A DNA stretch of 64,000 bases from Ruminococcus sp. (GTDB lineage Bacteria > Bacillota > Clostridia > Oscillospirales > Acutalibacteraceae), in NCBI GenBank assembly GCA_017411835.1, contig JAFQPG010000004.1, forward strand, positions 62,001-126,000, read 5' to 3'. The notes beneath the pieces are model-generated. The model was not told where the DNA came from. It saw only the letters and a program-made list of their open reading frames with translations, and did not search any database. The translations under genes and the position numbers were made by a program. Shown here piece after piece: positions 33,665 through 42,959 of the stretch (position 1 is its first letter; every line of letters begins with the position of its first letter).

Positions 33665-34507
33665 TTAAATTTCTATGCTTTGATGTCTGCACGCGTGACA
33701 GCAGATATTTACCGCTACAGGAATAGACGCTATATGTGTCGGTGCATATTCAATATTTACTGAAAGTGCGGTTGTCTTTCCGCCGAGACCTGCCGGGCCA
33801 ATACCCATTTCGTTGATTTTTAAAAGCAATTCTTCTTCAAGCTTTTTATATCTTTCGTCAGCATTTGAGTCGTCTATGCTTCTGAATGTTGCCTTTTTTG
33901 CAAGCTGTGCACTCTGCTCGAATGTGCCGCCTATACCAACACCGACCACAATCGGCGGACAAGGGTTAGGCCCTGCTTGTCTTACAACTTCAAGCACGAA
34001 ATCTTTTACACCCTCAACTCCCGCAGACGGAGAAAGCATCTTGATTTTTGACATATTCTCGCTTCCAAAGCCTTTGCAACCTGCGGTGATTCTAATCACA
34101 TCGCCTGAAACTATCTTTGTATGCACAACAGCAGGAGTATTGTCGCTAGTATTTTTTCTATCAAAAACAGGGTCGCAAACAACCGATTTCCTTAAAAAGC
34201 CTTCGTCGTACGCTTCTTTTACACCCTGATTAATAGCATCAGAAAAATCGCCATCAACTACAACCTTGTCGCCGTATTCTACAAAAAGCACCGCCATACC
34301 GGTATCCTGACAAATAGCTATCTGCTCTTTTTTCGCAATGCGGTTATTTTCAAGCAACTGTTCTATTACCGATTTTGCGGTAGCGCTTTGCTCAATTTTC
34401 AGCGCATTATTAAGCGCGTTTGTTATATCATCACCAATGTTGCAGTTAAGACTTATGAACATCTTTTTTACTGCATCTTTGATGTCCTGTGCTTTTATAA
34501 CTCTCAT
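33665..34507 (-). CDS. fumA: Class I fumarate hydratase, alpha subunit
   Basis: 280 residues. C66 (AICQDTGMA), C144 (TAGCKGFGSEN) and C183 (PNPCPPIVVGV) are the three expected cluster ligands of class I hydro-lyases. PAGLGGKTTALSVNIE closes the domain. Oxygen-labile [4Fe-4S] enzymes of this type are usual in anaerobes. First gene of a two-gene operon; AGAGGTGACTTT precedes ATG. Confidence 0.9.
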   Translation of the reverse strand: MRVIKAQDIKDAVKKMFISLNCNIGDDITNALNNALKIEQSATAKSVIEQLLENNRIAKKEQIAICQDTGMAVLFVEYGDKVVVDGDFSDAINQGVKEAYDEGFLRKSVVCDPVFDRKNTSDNTPAVVHTKIVSGDVIRITAGCKGFGSENMSKIKMLSPSAGVEGVKDFVLEVVRQAGPNPCPPIVVGVGIGGTFEQSAQLAKKATFRSIDDSNADERYKKLEEELLLKINEMGIGPAGLGGKTTALSVNIEYAPTHIASIPVAVNICCHACRHQSIEI

Positions 34508-34661
34508 AAAGTCACCTCTGTTAACAGTATAAAATATTTTTCAGGATATTTCAATATGCGAGTATTTGTGATATTATATGTGTGTTCAAATTTTTATTTT
34601 ATTTTCAACATAAAGCTGTCACATTCAGATTATACACTAAACGTGTAAAGGAGGCGTATAT

Positions 34662-35330
34662 ATGAGCAAGCTACTTATAGTTGATGATGAATTTCGAATT
34701 AGAGAACTTATAAAAAAGTACGCGATATATGAAGGCTATCAGGTAAGTGAAGCAGAAAACGGAATAGAGGCTGTAAACTTATGCAAAACAAACCAGTTTG
34801 ACCTTATCGTTATGGATATTATGATGCCACAGCTCGATGGATTTTCTGCGGTTGAACAAATCAGAAAGAGTGAAAATACCCCGATTATTATGCTTTCAGC
34901 TTTAGGCGAGGAGTATGACCGTATAAAGGGTTTTGAGCTCGGTGTTGACGACTATGTAGTAAAGCCGTTTTCACCTAAGGAGCTGATGCTTCGAATAAAC
35001 GCAGTAATAAAACGCTGTAGCAAATCAGAAAATACCGACCGATTTATATACAAAGGTTTGTGTGTTGATTTTTCCGCACGCACTGTCGAAATAAACGGCG
35101 AGCGAATCAATATGACTCCAAAGGAATATGATTTGTTCTTCTTTATGGTGAAAAACAAAGGTCTTGCACTAACCCGAGAAACGCTCATAAGCAAGGTATG
35201 GGGATATGACTTTTTCGGCGATGACAGAACCCTTGACACACACATCAAGTTGCTTCGAAAAAGCCTTAAAGAGTACGCAGGGCTTGTAGTAACGCTACGA
35301 GGGGTGGGATATCGTTTTGAAACAGATTAA
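34662..35330 (+). CDS. OmpR/PhoB-type response regulator
   Basis: 222 residues. Receiver domain 1-118 with acidic pocket VDDE, phospho-acceptor D52 (LIVMDIMMPQ), and conserved Lys in VVKPFSPKEL; winged helix DNA-binding domain 130-222 (MTPKEYDLFFFMVKNKG, DTHIKLLRKSLKEYAG, GVGYRFE). AAAGGAGG precedes ATG. The histidine kinase starts inside its last codons (14-bp overlap). The stimulus is unknown, and no target operator was found in the window. Confidence 0.9.
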   Translation: MSKLLIVDDEFRIRELIKKYAIYEGYQVSEAENGIEAVNLCKTNQFDLIVMDIMMPQLDGFSAVEQIRKSENTPIIMLSALGEEYDRIKGFELGVDDYVVKPFSPKELMLRINAVIKRCSKSENTDRFIYKGLCVDFSARTVEINGERINMTPKEYDLFFFMVKNKGLALTRETLISKVWGYDFFGDDRTLDTHIKLLRKSLKEYAGLVVTLRGVGYRFETD

Positions 35331-36810
35331 GAAAAAACTTCCGCTTCGTGTTTACCTGTCGGGTGCTTTTTTGATTTTTTCTGCCGTGTTGCTTATCTTT
35401 ATGTGGATTTTTCAGACTGTGCTTTTAGACCCTTTTTATAAGATGGTAAAAACCAGTCAGGTAGAGCGATGTGCAAACAGCGTTGTAAATCACATAGAAA
35501 GCGATGACCTTCTTTCTATGCTAAAGGATATTGAAGAAAAAAACACGATGAATGTTTCAGTTTATGAAACTACAAACGGTGCATTTAACCCTATATATAC
35601 ACCCGACAAGTTTCTAAACTTTTCTTCGATGATAAGTATGAGCACAATTTACGACTACTATCAGCAGGCTGTTGATAACAACGGTAAAGCAATGATAAAA
35701 TCTGACAACTCAAACGGTGTACTCCCTTACGATATGATGTTCGGTTTTGATATGTCGCTTGAGCGTCCTCGTATGGAAATGCTTGCGTGTGCTACTATAG
35801 TAGAGGAAAACGACAGCGAATATTTCGTAGTCGTTGAATCAGAAATCACTCCTGTCACAAGTACAGTAGAGACGCTGAAAATCCAGCTTTTGATAATAAC
35901 CGCGATTATCATTATCATCAGTATTTTTATCGCTGTTATTACAGCTCGATATATTGCAAAGCCTATACAGGATACAAACAAAAAAGCTAAACAGCTTGCA
36001 AATCAAAACTATGATTTAACCTTTACAGGTGGCGTGTATAAAGAGCTGTGGGAACTAAACGACACCCTAACCTATACGGCACACGAACTGCAAAAGGTCG
36101 ACTCACTTCGCAAAGAGCTTATCGCTAATGTATCACACGACCTACGCACCCCACTTACAATGATTACGGGTTACAGCGAGGTTATGCGTGACCTACCAAA
36201 CGAGAACACTCCTGAAAATGCACAGATAATAATTGATGAAGCAAATAGATTAAGTGAACTGGTAAACGACCTGCTTGATATTTCAAAGCTTGAGTCGGGT
36301 GCTATCGCTATGCAAAACTGTGTATTTAATCTGACTGATTGCATAAAGGCTATTTTCACCCGTTACACTAAGCTTGTAAAGCAAAACGGCTATCGCATTG
36401 TTTTTGAGCACAATGACGATGTTTATATTTTTGCTGACCCTTTGCGTATCTCGCAGGTTATGTATAATCTTATTAATAATGCCATCAACTACTGTGGCGA
36501 AGATAAAACAGTTGTCGTCAGGCAAAGTGTGCGTGACGGATATGTTTGTATAGAGGTTATTGACCACGGTAACGGCATAGAAGAAAGTCAGCTTGAATAT
36601 ATCTGGGACCGCTACTATAAAATTGACAAGGAGCATAAACAGGCGGTTATCGGAACCGGGCTTGGGTTATCTATTGTAAAAAATATTTTACTTTTATACA
36701 ATGCCCGCTTTGGTGTGAATACTAAACTCGGATTTGGTAGCGATTTTTGGTGGATGCTCCCTGTAGTTGAAAATGATGCTTCTACAAATAACATCATAGA
36801 TAATGAATAA
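35317..36810 (+). CDS. Sensor histidine kinase
   Basis: 497 residues. TM1 about 14-34; extracytoplasmic sensor 35-187; TM2 about 189-209; HAMP 210-262; HisKA with H274 (NVSHDLRTPL); ATPase domain with N-box YNLINNAINY, DHGNGI and GTGLGLSIV. Phosphorylates the upstream regulator. The sensor loop shows a Met/Asp-rich, Cys-poor sequence with no recognisable ligand site. The gene ends at the terminator at 36813. Confidence 0.9.
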   Translation: MKQIKKKLPLRVYLSGAFLIFSAVLLIFMWIFQTVLLDPFYKMVKTSQVERCANSVVNHIESDDLLSMLKDIEEKNTMNVSVYETTNGAFNPIYTPDKFLNFSSMISMSTIYDYYQQAVDNNGKAMIKSDNSNGVLPYDMMFGFDMSLERPRMEMLACATIVEENDSEYFVVVESEITPVTSTVETLKIQLLIITAIIIIISIFIAVITARYIAKPIQDTNKKAKQLANQNYDLTFTGGVYKELWELNDTLTYTAHELQKVDSLRKELIANVSHDLRTPLTMITGYSEVMRDLPNENTPENAQIIIDEANRLSELVNDLLDISKLESGAIAMQNCVFNLTDCIKAIFTRYTKLVKQNGYRIVFEHNDDVYIFADPLRISQVMYNLINNAINYCGEDKTVVVRQSVRDGYVCIEVIDHGNGIEESQLEYIWDRYYKIDKEHKQAVIGTGLGLSIVKNILLLYNARFGVNTKLGFGSDFWWMLPVVENDASTNNIIDNE

Positions 36811-36812
36811 GT

Positions 36813-36845
36813 AAAACGGTGACTTAATTGTCACCGTTTTGTGTT
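36813..36845 (+). terminator. Terminator of two-component operon
   Basis: AAAACGGTGAC (36813-36823) with GTCACCGTTTT (36830-36840), then GTGTTTTTTG. Confidence 0.85.
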
Positions 36846-36855
36846 TTTTGTTTTG

Positions 36856-36883
36856 TTGACAAAGCATTTTGTGGTGATATAAT
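36856..36883 (+). promoter_or_regulatory. Promoter of leucine-rich repeat dockerin gene
   Basis: TTGACA (36856-36861), 16-bp spacer, extended -10 TGATATAAT with TATAAT at 36878-36883. Confidence 0.75.
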
Positions 36884-36918
36884 CAAGTAGTAATTTAAAA
36901 ATATACTGAGGCGATTTT

Positions 36919-37914
36919 ATGAAAAAACCAGTTTGCTTGTTTTTAAGCCTTCTTTTGCTTTGCTCTGCATTTTGCTTTAGCGCTTTTGCAGAAGAGGAAA
37001 TCGGTACTTCTCTTAACTACGAAATCCAAGAGGACAATACCGCAATCATCACTTTTTTTGACAGCCTTAATAGTGAATTTGTTATACCAAGTGAAATTGA
37101 CGGACATACCGTCACCGCAATAGGCAAAAAAGCTTTTAGGGAAAGCCACAACCTTGCTAAGGTTACTATTCCCGATACCGTTACTACCATCTGTGACCAA
37201 GCGTTTGACAGGTGTGGTAAACTGACTACAGTAAATCTTGGAAGTGGCGTTAAATCTATAGGCTATAAAGCCTTTGCTGAATGTAAGGTTCTTTATAAAA
37301 TTAATTTTCCAGAGGGACTGAATACAATCGGTAATAACGCATTTGTCCGTTGTCAGGGACTTGAAAGCATTGTGCTTCCTGCGTCTTTAACTTCTATCGG
37401 TAATAATGCTTTTTCCGACTGCGTAAGACTAAAAAGTGTTACCTTTGGCAATGCTCAGTTGAGTATCGGAGAGCTTGCATTTGGCTGGTGTCTTAAGCTT
37501 CAAAGCGTAACCTTAGGAGATAAGGTGCAATCAATCGGCGACCGCGCTTTTTACGCTTGCGATGCTTTAAGAAGTTTTACTATCGAAAACCCTGAATGCG
37601 TTATTTACAATAACTCAGAAACTATCCCAAGCGACTCAACAATTAACGGCTACAGAAATTCTACCGCAAAAGCTTATGCCGATAAATACGAAAAAACCTT
37701 TGTCGCTTTAGACCCTCTTAAACTTGGTGATGTTGATATGGATTCAAATATCACCGTACTTGATGCTACTGCTATCCAAAAGCACTTAGCATCCATCGTT
37801 ACTCTTACGTCTGACCAACTTTCAGTTTCTGATGCTGACAAAGATGGAGAGCTCACTGTAATTGATGCGACAAAAATTCAGCAATTTGTTGCTGAACTCA
37901 TAGAAGAGCTATAA
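36919..37914 (+). CDS. Secreted leucine-rich repeat (BspA-type) dockerin protein
   Basis: 331 residues. Signal peptide (1-24, CLFLSLLLLCSAFCFSAFA); LRR_5/BspA-type repeats (about 55-225) with the pattern AFxxCxxLxxVTLPxxVxxIG, e.g. LTSIGNNAFSDCVRLKSVTF; dockerin (about 270-331) with VLDATAIQKHLA and VIDATKIQQFVA. BspA repeats mediate adhesion to proteins and host matrix. A surface adhesin attached via cohesin is likely. TGAGGCGATTTT precedes ATG. Confidence 0.85.
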   Translation: MKKPVCLFLSLLLLCSAFCFSAFAEEEIGTSLNYEIQEDNTAIITFFDSLNSEFVIPSEIDGHTVTAIGKKAFRESHNLAKVTIPDTVTTICDQAFDRCGKLTTVNLGSGVKSIGYKAFAECKVLYKINFPEGLNTIGNNAFVRCQGLESIVLPASLTSIGNNAFSDCVRLKSVTFGNAQLSIGELAFGWCLKLQSVTLGDKVQSIGDRAFYACDALRSFTIENPECVIYNNSETIPSDSTINGYRNSTAKAYADKYEKTFVALDPLKLGDVDMDSNITVLDATAIQKHLASIVTLTSDQLSVSDADKDGELTVIDATKIQQFVAELIEEL

Positions 37915-37918
37915 AAAT

Positions 37919-37950
37919 AAAAGCCTGCTAAAAAGCAGGCTTTTTCTTTT
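37919..37950. terminator. Bidirectional terminator
   Basis: AAGCCTGCT (37921-37929) with AGCAGGCTT (37934-37942), flanked by A- and T-runs; also serves aspS. Confidence 0.85.
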
Positions 37951-37953
37951 TGC

Positions 37954-39741
37954 TTATTCTTCGGTTTTTATATCCTTTAATGCAATACCGAGCACATCTA
38001 AGCTTTCCTCGTCTACTACTGAAGGACAATCGCTCATAAGCTCACTTGCATTTTGCACCTTAGGGAATGCGGTAACATCTCTTAATGACTCGCATTTGCA
38101 AAGTATCATTGCTATACGGTCAAGACCGATACCCATACCGCCGTGTGGTGGTGCACCGTATTTATACGCTTCTACTAAGAAGCCGAATTTAGCCTCAATC
38201 TCTTCGTCTGTGAGCTTGAGTGCTTTAAACATCTTCTGCTGAAGCTCGTAATCAGTAATACGGATAGAACCGGAGCTGAGCTCTGTACCGTTTAATGTGA
38301 GGTCGTATGCTTTTGCAATAACTTTACCCTTGTCTGTATCAAGGTACTCTAAGCACTCTTCCTTAGGCATAGTGAATGGGTGGTGCATAGCAACCCACTC
38401 GCCACTTTCGTCATCATATTCAAAGAATGGGAAGTCGACAATCCATACAAATTTGAATATATCAGGAATAATATCAAGCTTTTTAGCAACATTAAGTCTT
38501 AATGCGCCCAAGGTTGGAAGTGTGACTGAATCTTTATCTGCAACGATTAAAACAACGTCGCCTTTTTCAGCGTTTAATGTAGCAAGGATGTTTTCAAGCT
38601 CGCCTTCTTTCATAAACTTTGAAAAAGAGCACGATGGTGCATCTTCAACCCATCTGACAAACGCAAGACCTTTTGCGCCGATACCGCGTACAAACTCGGT
38701 CAATTTGTCAATTTCCTTACGGGTAAGAGTAGACGCAGCCCCTTTTGCCACAATCGCTCTGACTGAACCGCCGTTTGCTACAGCATCTGTGAACACCTTG
38801 AAATCACAGTCTTTAACAAGCTCAGAAATATTTTGAATCTGCATATCAAAACGAACATCAGGTTTGTCTGAACCGTAACGCTCCATAGCATCTTTATATG
38901 TCATACGCTCAAAAGGAGTCTCAAGCTCCTGTCCCAGTACTTCTTTGAACAGGCGTTTGAAAAGACCTTCGTTGATTTGAAGAATATCTTCAACATCAAC
39001 AAACGAAAGCTCCATATCAATCTGAGTAAACTCAGGCTGACGGTCAGCACGCAAATCCTCATCTCTAAAGCATTTTGCAAGCTGGATATAGCGGTCAAAG
39101 CCCGAAAGCATCAAAAGCTGTTTGTAAATCTGAGGGGACTGTGGCAAAGCGTAGAATTTGCCGTTATGAATACGAGATGGCACTAAGTAGTCACGTGCAC
39201 CCTCCGGAGTAGATTTAATGAGCATTGGAGTTTCAATCTCGATAAAGCCGTTCTCATAGAAATAATCTCTTGCAACCTTTGCGATTTTTGAACGCAGGTA
39301 AAGATTGTCAAAAAGCGGCTTTCTGCGCAAATCAAGATATCTGTATTTTAAGCGAATATCCTCGCTTGTTTTGCAGTCGTCAACAATCTCAAACGGTGGT
39401 GTCTGTGCCTTTGAAAGCACCCTTAAATCTGTGACCTCGATTTCGATATCACCTGTAGCGATTTTATCTGTTTTTGCACTACGCTCGCGTACAATACCCT
39501 TTGCACAAAGTACGTACTCAGCACGTGCGCAAAACGCTTTTTCAAAAATCTCTTTATCTGTTGAGTCAGTAAACGCAAGCTGAACGATACCTGTGCGGTC
39601 TCTTAAATCGATAAAAATAAGCTGACCTAAGTCGCGCTGGCGCTGTACCCAACCACAAACAGTAACTTCCTTTTCTACGTCGGTAATTCTTAAATCACCA
39701 CAGTAATGTGACCTTTTAAGTCCTGTCATAAATTCTGCCAT
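37954..39741 (-). CDS. aspS: Aspartyl-tRNA synthetase
   Basis: 595 residues from ATG 39741 (AAGGAG 8 bp upstream; ATG 39750 lies within that site). Class II bacterial type: OB-fold anticodon domain (GWVQRQRDLGQLIFIDLRDR), motif 2 FRDEDLRADRQPEFTQID, inserted GAD domain, motif 3 GIGLDRIAM. Attaches Asp to tRNA-Asp. Starts 12 bp after the hisS stop, so hisS-aspS is an operon, as often in Firmicutes. Confidence 0.95.
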   Translation of the reverse strand: MAEFMTGLKRSHYCGDLRITDVEKEVTVCGWVQRQRDLGQLIFIDLRDRTGIVQLAFTDSTDKEIFEKAFCARAEYVLCAKGIVRERSAKTDKIATGDIEIEVTDLRVLSKAQTPPFEIVDDCKTSEDIRLKYRYLDLRRKPLFDNLYLRSKIAKVARDYFYENGFIEIETPMLIKSTPEGARDYLVPSRIHNGKFYALPQSPQIYKQLLMLSGFDRYIQLAKCFRDEDLRADRQPEFTQIDMELSFVDVEDILQINEGLFKRLFKEVLGQELETPFERMTYKDAMERYGSDKPDVRFDMQIQNISELVKDCDFKVFTDAVANGGSVRAIVAKGAASTLTRKEIDKLTEFVRGIGAKGLAFVRWVEDAPSCSFSKFMKEGELENILATLNAEKGDVVLIVADKDSVTLPTLGALRLNVAKKLDIIPDIFKFVWIVDFPFFEYDDESGEWVAMHHPFTMPKEECLEYLDTDKGKVIAKAYDLTLNGTELSSGSIRITDYELQQKMFKALKLTDEEIEAKFGFLVEAYKYGAPPHGGMGIGLDRIAMILCKCESLRDVTAFPKVQNASELMSDCPSVVDEESLDVLGIALKDIKTEE

Positions 39742-39753
39742 ATTAGTCACTCC

Positions 39754-41049
39754 TTATATAATATCAGGGTTTTGCACATCAAATAGTGCATCGTAAAACT
39801 GTGTCAAAAAATCGTCTTCGAGTGAGATTTCTTTCTGTTCACCCGACTGCATATTTTTAAGCTTTGCTTTGCTTTCTTCAATTTCATTGTCACCGATAAC
39901 CAAAGAGAACTTAGCGCCGATTTTGTCGGCATATTTCATCTGTGCACGCAGGCCTCTGCCGACAACATCGCATTCTGCATAAATAGATGCTGTACGTAGT
40001 TTTTGAGTAAGCTCAAACGCCTTAGCCTGAGCAGCATCTCCCATAGACGCGATATAAATATCACAGGTGTTAGGTTTTTCAATCTCAATATTTTGCGCAT
40101 CCATCAACATCAAAAGACGCTCAATACCAAGCGCAAAACCCAGAGAAGGCATATGCTGTCCGCCTAACTGCTCAATTAAGCCGTCGTATCTGCCACCGCC
40201 ACAAACTGTTGCCTGTGCGCCGATATCGGTCGAAACAAACTCGAAAACTGTTTTTGTGTAGTAGTCAAGACCACGAACGATTGTAGGGTTAACGATATAT
40301 TCAACTTCTGCTTTTGTAAGCAGAGCCTTAACAGCCTCAAAATGAGTTTCACATTCTTCGCATAAAAAGTCGAGAACCTTTGGAGCGTTGTCTGCAATTT
40401 TCGAGCAAACAGGAGATTTGCAATCTAATATACGCATCGGGTTACGCTCAAGTCTTGAAAGACAGGTTTCGCAAAGCTCGCCCTTGTATGATTCAAAATA
40501 CTCTTTTAAAGCTTCGTGGTATTTTTTTCGACATTCAGGACAGCCGATAGAGTTGATTTCAAGCCTTAAATTTTTAACCTGCAACCTATCAAAAATCGAC
40601 TTTGCCGCACATATAAGCTCGGCATCAGCCGCAGGGTTAGACGTACCGTAGCACTCTAAACCAAACTGGTGAAACTCTCTTAATCTGCCTGCCTGCGGTT
40701 TTTCGTAGCGGTAGCAAGAAACAAAGTAGCTGGCTTTTACTGGTAAGCCGTCGTTGTAAAGTGCGTGCTCTAAAAGTGCACGAGCTGCGCCTGCTGTACC
40801 TTCAGGGCGAAGTGTAATCGACTCGCCACCCTTTGTATCAAAGGTGTACATTTCCTTTTGCACAACATCTGTTGTTTCACCTACACCGCGTGAAAACAGC
40901 TTTGTATGTTCAAAAACAGGGGTACGAATTTCTTTGTATCCAAAAGCCGCTGACTCTTTGCGCATAATGTCCTCGACAAACTGCCAACGGTAGCTATCTT
41001 TTGGAAGAACGTCCTCTGTTCCTCTGACTTTTTTTGTGAGTATAGCCAT
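39754..41049 (-). CDS. hisS: Histidyl-tRNA synthetase
   Basis: 431 residues. Class II motifs: RGTEDVLP, motif 2 RYEKPQAGRLREFHQFGLEC, His-binding RGLDYYTKTVFEF, motif 3 GFALGIERLLML, and the anticodon domain at 325-431. AGAGGATGTGGCTTT precedes ATG. First gene of hisS-aspS. The 175 bp before it are too short for, and show no sign of, a T-box leader. Confidence 0.95.
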   Translation of the reverse strand: MAILTKKVRGTEDVLPKDSYRWQFVEDIMRKESAAFGYKEIRTPVFEHTKLFSRGVGETTDVVQKEMYTFDTKGGESITLRPEGTAGAARALLEHALYNDGLPVKASYFVSCYRYEKPQAGRLREFHQFGLECYGTSNPAADAELICAAKSIFDRLQVKNLRLEINSIGCPECRKKYHEALKEYFESYKGELCETCLSRLERNPMRILDCKSPVCSKIADNAPKVLDFLCEECETHFEAVKALLTKAEVEYIVNPTIVRGLDYYTKTVFEFVSTDIGAQATVCGGGRYDGLIEQLGGQHMPSLGFALGIERLLMLMDAQNIEIEKPNTCDIYIASMGDAAQAKAFELTQKLRTASIYAECDVVGRGLRAQMKYADKIGAKFSLVIGDNEIEESKAKLKNMQSGEQKEISLEDDFLTQFYDALFDVQNPDII

Positions 41050-41183
41050 AAAGCCACATCCTCTCTTAAAACTACAAACTTATCTAGTTTATACTATATC
41101 ACATTTTAGTCTGATTTCCAATAGTTTATCTGCAAAATACTTCCTAATCTTTAAAGAAATGTTAACACTTTTGTAATCTTTTG

Positions 41184-41192
41184 TGGTATAAT
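41184..41192 (+). promoter_or_regulatory. Extended -10 promoter of protease-ricin-dockerin gene
   Basis: TGGTATAAT at 41184-41192 gives an extended -10 with TATAAT at 41187-41192. The -35 (TTAACA near 41162) is weak and 19 bp away. GGGGGAAG precedes the ATG. Confidence 0.55.
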
Positions 41193-41224
41193 CATTTTAT
41201 ATTCATCTATTTGGGGGAAGCACT

Positions 41225-42673
41225 ATGAAAAAAATAGTAAGTGCTTTGCTGGCTTTAATATTACTGGTCAGCATTTGTGTCATCCCTGCAAACGCTTTGA
41301 TGGTGACACAATCAACAATTGAAAAAGCCATTAACTGGGCGATAGATACCGCAAACGACGACTCCCACGGCTACTCACAGCTCAACCGATGGGGCAACCC
41401 TGACTATGATTGCGCATCTTTTGTTATATGTGCATACAGATATGCAGGCTTTGAGCTTACAAATGCCGTCCATTGCGGAAATATGAAAGACGAATTCGTT
41501 AAAGAGGGCTTTGAGTGGATACCAAACACCAAAATTGACCTTAGCACATCAAAGTATTTAAAACCCGGTGATATACTTTTAAGACTTAGCGGTCACACCG
41601 AAATTTATATTGGCAACAATACACAGGTCGGTGCCCACGAAGGTACTATCGACGACTACGATGTAAATGACCCGGGTGACAGCACAGGCTATGAAATCTG
41701 TCCTGTAAAATACTCCAACAACTCTAACTGGAGCGGTATTTTAAGATATCCTGTTGACCCACCTGTCGATATCGGCACAGGCTTTTACGGGTATATTATG
41801 AACAATGCTACACAAAAATATCTGACAAATGACAACCCAAACGTTTCTGTTCGCTCTCTTTTAGGCGATGGCATGTCAAATCAGGTATGGAAATTCGAGC
41901 GACAAACTGACGGCTCGTATGTTATTCGCTCCTGCGCAGACAACAAGGTGCTGAATGTTTCATATTCGGGCACAACTCCTGATACAAATGTCGGCGTATA
42001 TAAAAATGCAAATTATCCGTCGCGAAGATGGTTTTTCTATGGCAAGGCAGATAACTACCGCATTAAACCTAAGCTTGCCGACCTTGCATTGCATATAAAA
42101 AAGGGTACGGTAGACTCTCCCGACGGAACGAACGTGTGTTTGTGGGATATCAAAAACACCAACAAGCAGACTTTTAAAATCATTCCTGTCAGCACCCCTG
42201 ACAGCACATACGTTCAGGTAGCTGAGGGTACATCAAGCAAGCCTACTTCACTTTACTGGAATATGACGCTTAATACCAAGACCTACGATGTACTTATTTA
42301 CAAGGACGGTATTACAGACGGTGAGCTGTATCTTGAATTTAAAGACCTTTATGATACATACTGTCTTGTTGACCTGCCTGCAGGCGAGTACGAAGTCTAC
42401 GTGATTTCCAGAAACAGCTTCAGCCAGACCGATAGTATGAACAGCGTCGCGTTCACTATCGAAGAAGACGGTGAGGGACTTTTAGGTGATGTCGACTGCG
42501 ACAAAGAGGTTTCCGTAATTGATGCCACAAAAATCCAGCTGTTCCTTGCACAGCGCACCAGCCTGTCTCAAAACCAACAGGCGTTAGGTGATGTGGATAA
42601 AGACGGCAGTTTATCCGTAATTGACTCAAGCATTATTCAAAAATATATTGCCGGCATAATCGAAACGCTTTAA
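41225..42673 (+). CDS. Secreted Cys-peptidase / ricin-B / dockerin protein
   Basis: 482 residues. Signal peptide (1-24); NlpC/P60- or CHAP-like hydrolase domain (about 30-178) with catalytic Cys in NPDYDCASFVICAY and His in RLSGHTEIYIG; ricin-type beta-trefoil (about 190-322) with two QVWKFE-like repeats and TNVCLWDIKNTNKQTFKI; a beta domain; dockerin (about 420-482) with VIDATKIQLFL and VIDSSIIQKYI. It probably cuts peptidoglycan or peptide while the lectin module binds glycans. The peptidase subfamily is uncertain. Confidence 0.8.
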   Translation: MKKIVSALLALILLVSICVIPANALMVTQSTIEKAINWAIDTANDDSHGYSQLNRWGNPDYDCASFVICAYRYAGFELTNAVHCGNMKDEFVKEGFEWIPNTKIDLSTSKYLKPGDILLRLSGHTEIYIGNNTQVGAHEGTIDDYDVNDPGDSTGYEICPVKYSNNSNWSGILRYPVDPPVDIGTGFYGYIMNNATQKYLTNDNPNVSVRSLLGDGMSNQVWKFERQTDGSYVIRSCADNKVLNVSYSGTTPDTNVGVYKNANYPSRRWFFYGKADNYRIKPKLADLALHIKKGTVDSPDGTNVCLWDIKNTNKQTFKIIPVSTPDSTYVQVAEGTSSKPTSLYWNMTLNTKTYDVLIYKDGITDGELYLEFKDLYDTYCLVDLPAGEYEVYVISRNSFSQTDSMNSVAFTIEEDGEGLLGDVDCDKEVSVIDATKIQLFLAQRTSLSQNQQALGDVDKDGSLSVIDSSIIQKYIAGIIETL

Positions 42674-42681
42674 TAAAAACT

Positions 42682-42713
42682 AAAGCCCGTATCGTAATGA
42701 TACGGGCTTTTTA
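42682..42713. terminator. Bidirectional terminator
   Basis: AAAGCCCGTATC (42682-42693) with GATACGGGCTTT (42699-42710), then TTATT. Confidence 0.9.
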
Positions 42714-42905
42714 TTATGGATAATACGGGTTTGGTTTAAAAAGCAGTACAATGCAGTCGATAAACCATCCTATGCCAAATAATCCGCAGGTGAATATATA
42801 AACAATACCGAGCAGAATTTTACCTTCGTAAAATTTGTGTATTCCGAGATATCCTAAAAAGAAGCATAGTAAAAAAGCAACCCATTTGCTTTTTGCTTGT
42901 GGCAT
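42714..42905 (-). CDS. TM2-domain membrane protein
   Basis: 63 residues from ATG 42905, placed by GGGAGGTGAATAT; the longer frame from 42926 covers that site. Sequence KWVAFLLCFFLGYLGIHKFY and GIVYIFTCGLFGIGWFIDCI is the two-helix TM2 fold. No extra domain. Function unknown. Confidence 0.8.
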   Translation of the reverse strand: MPQAKSKWVAFLLCFFLGYLGIHKFYEGKILLGIVYIFTCGLFGIGWFIDCIVLLFKPNPYYP

Positions 42906-42959
42906 ATATTCACCTCCCAAAAACAAAAAGGAGAGGACACACCTCTCCTGTTTTATAAA

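Noticed and set aside
33128..34507. Tartrate dehydratase rather than fumarase
   Set aside because: Sequence cannot fully separate them, but fumarase is far more common in this layout, so it is the preferred call.
41050..41224. T-box leader before hisS-aspS
   Set aside because: The space is 175 bp, shared with a divergent promoter, and no T-box-like sequence or antiterminator stem is visible.
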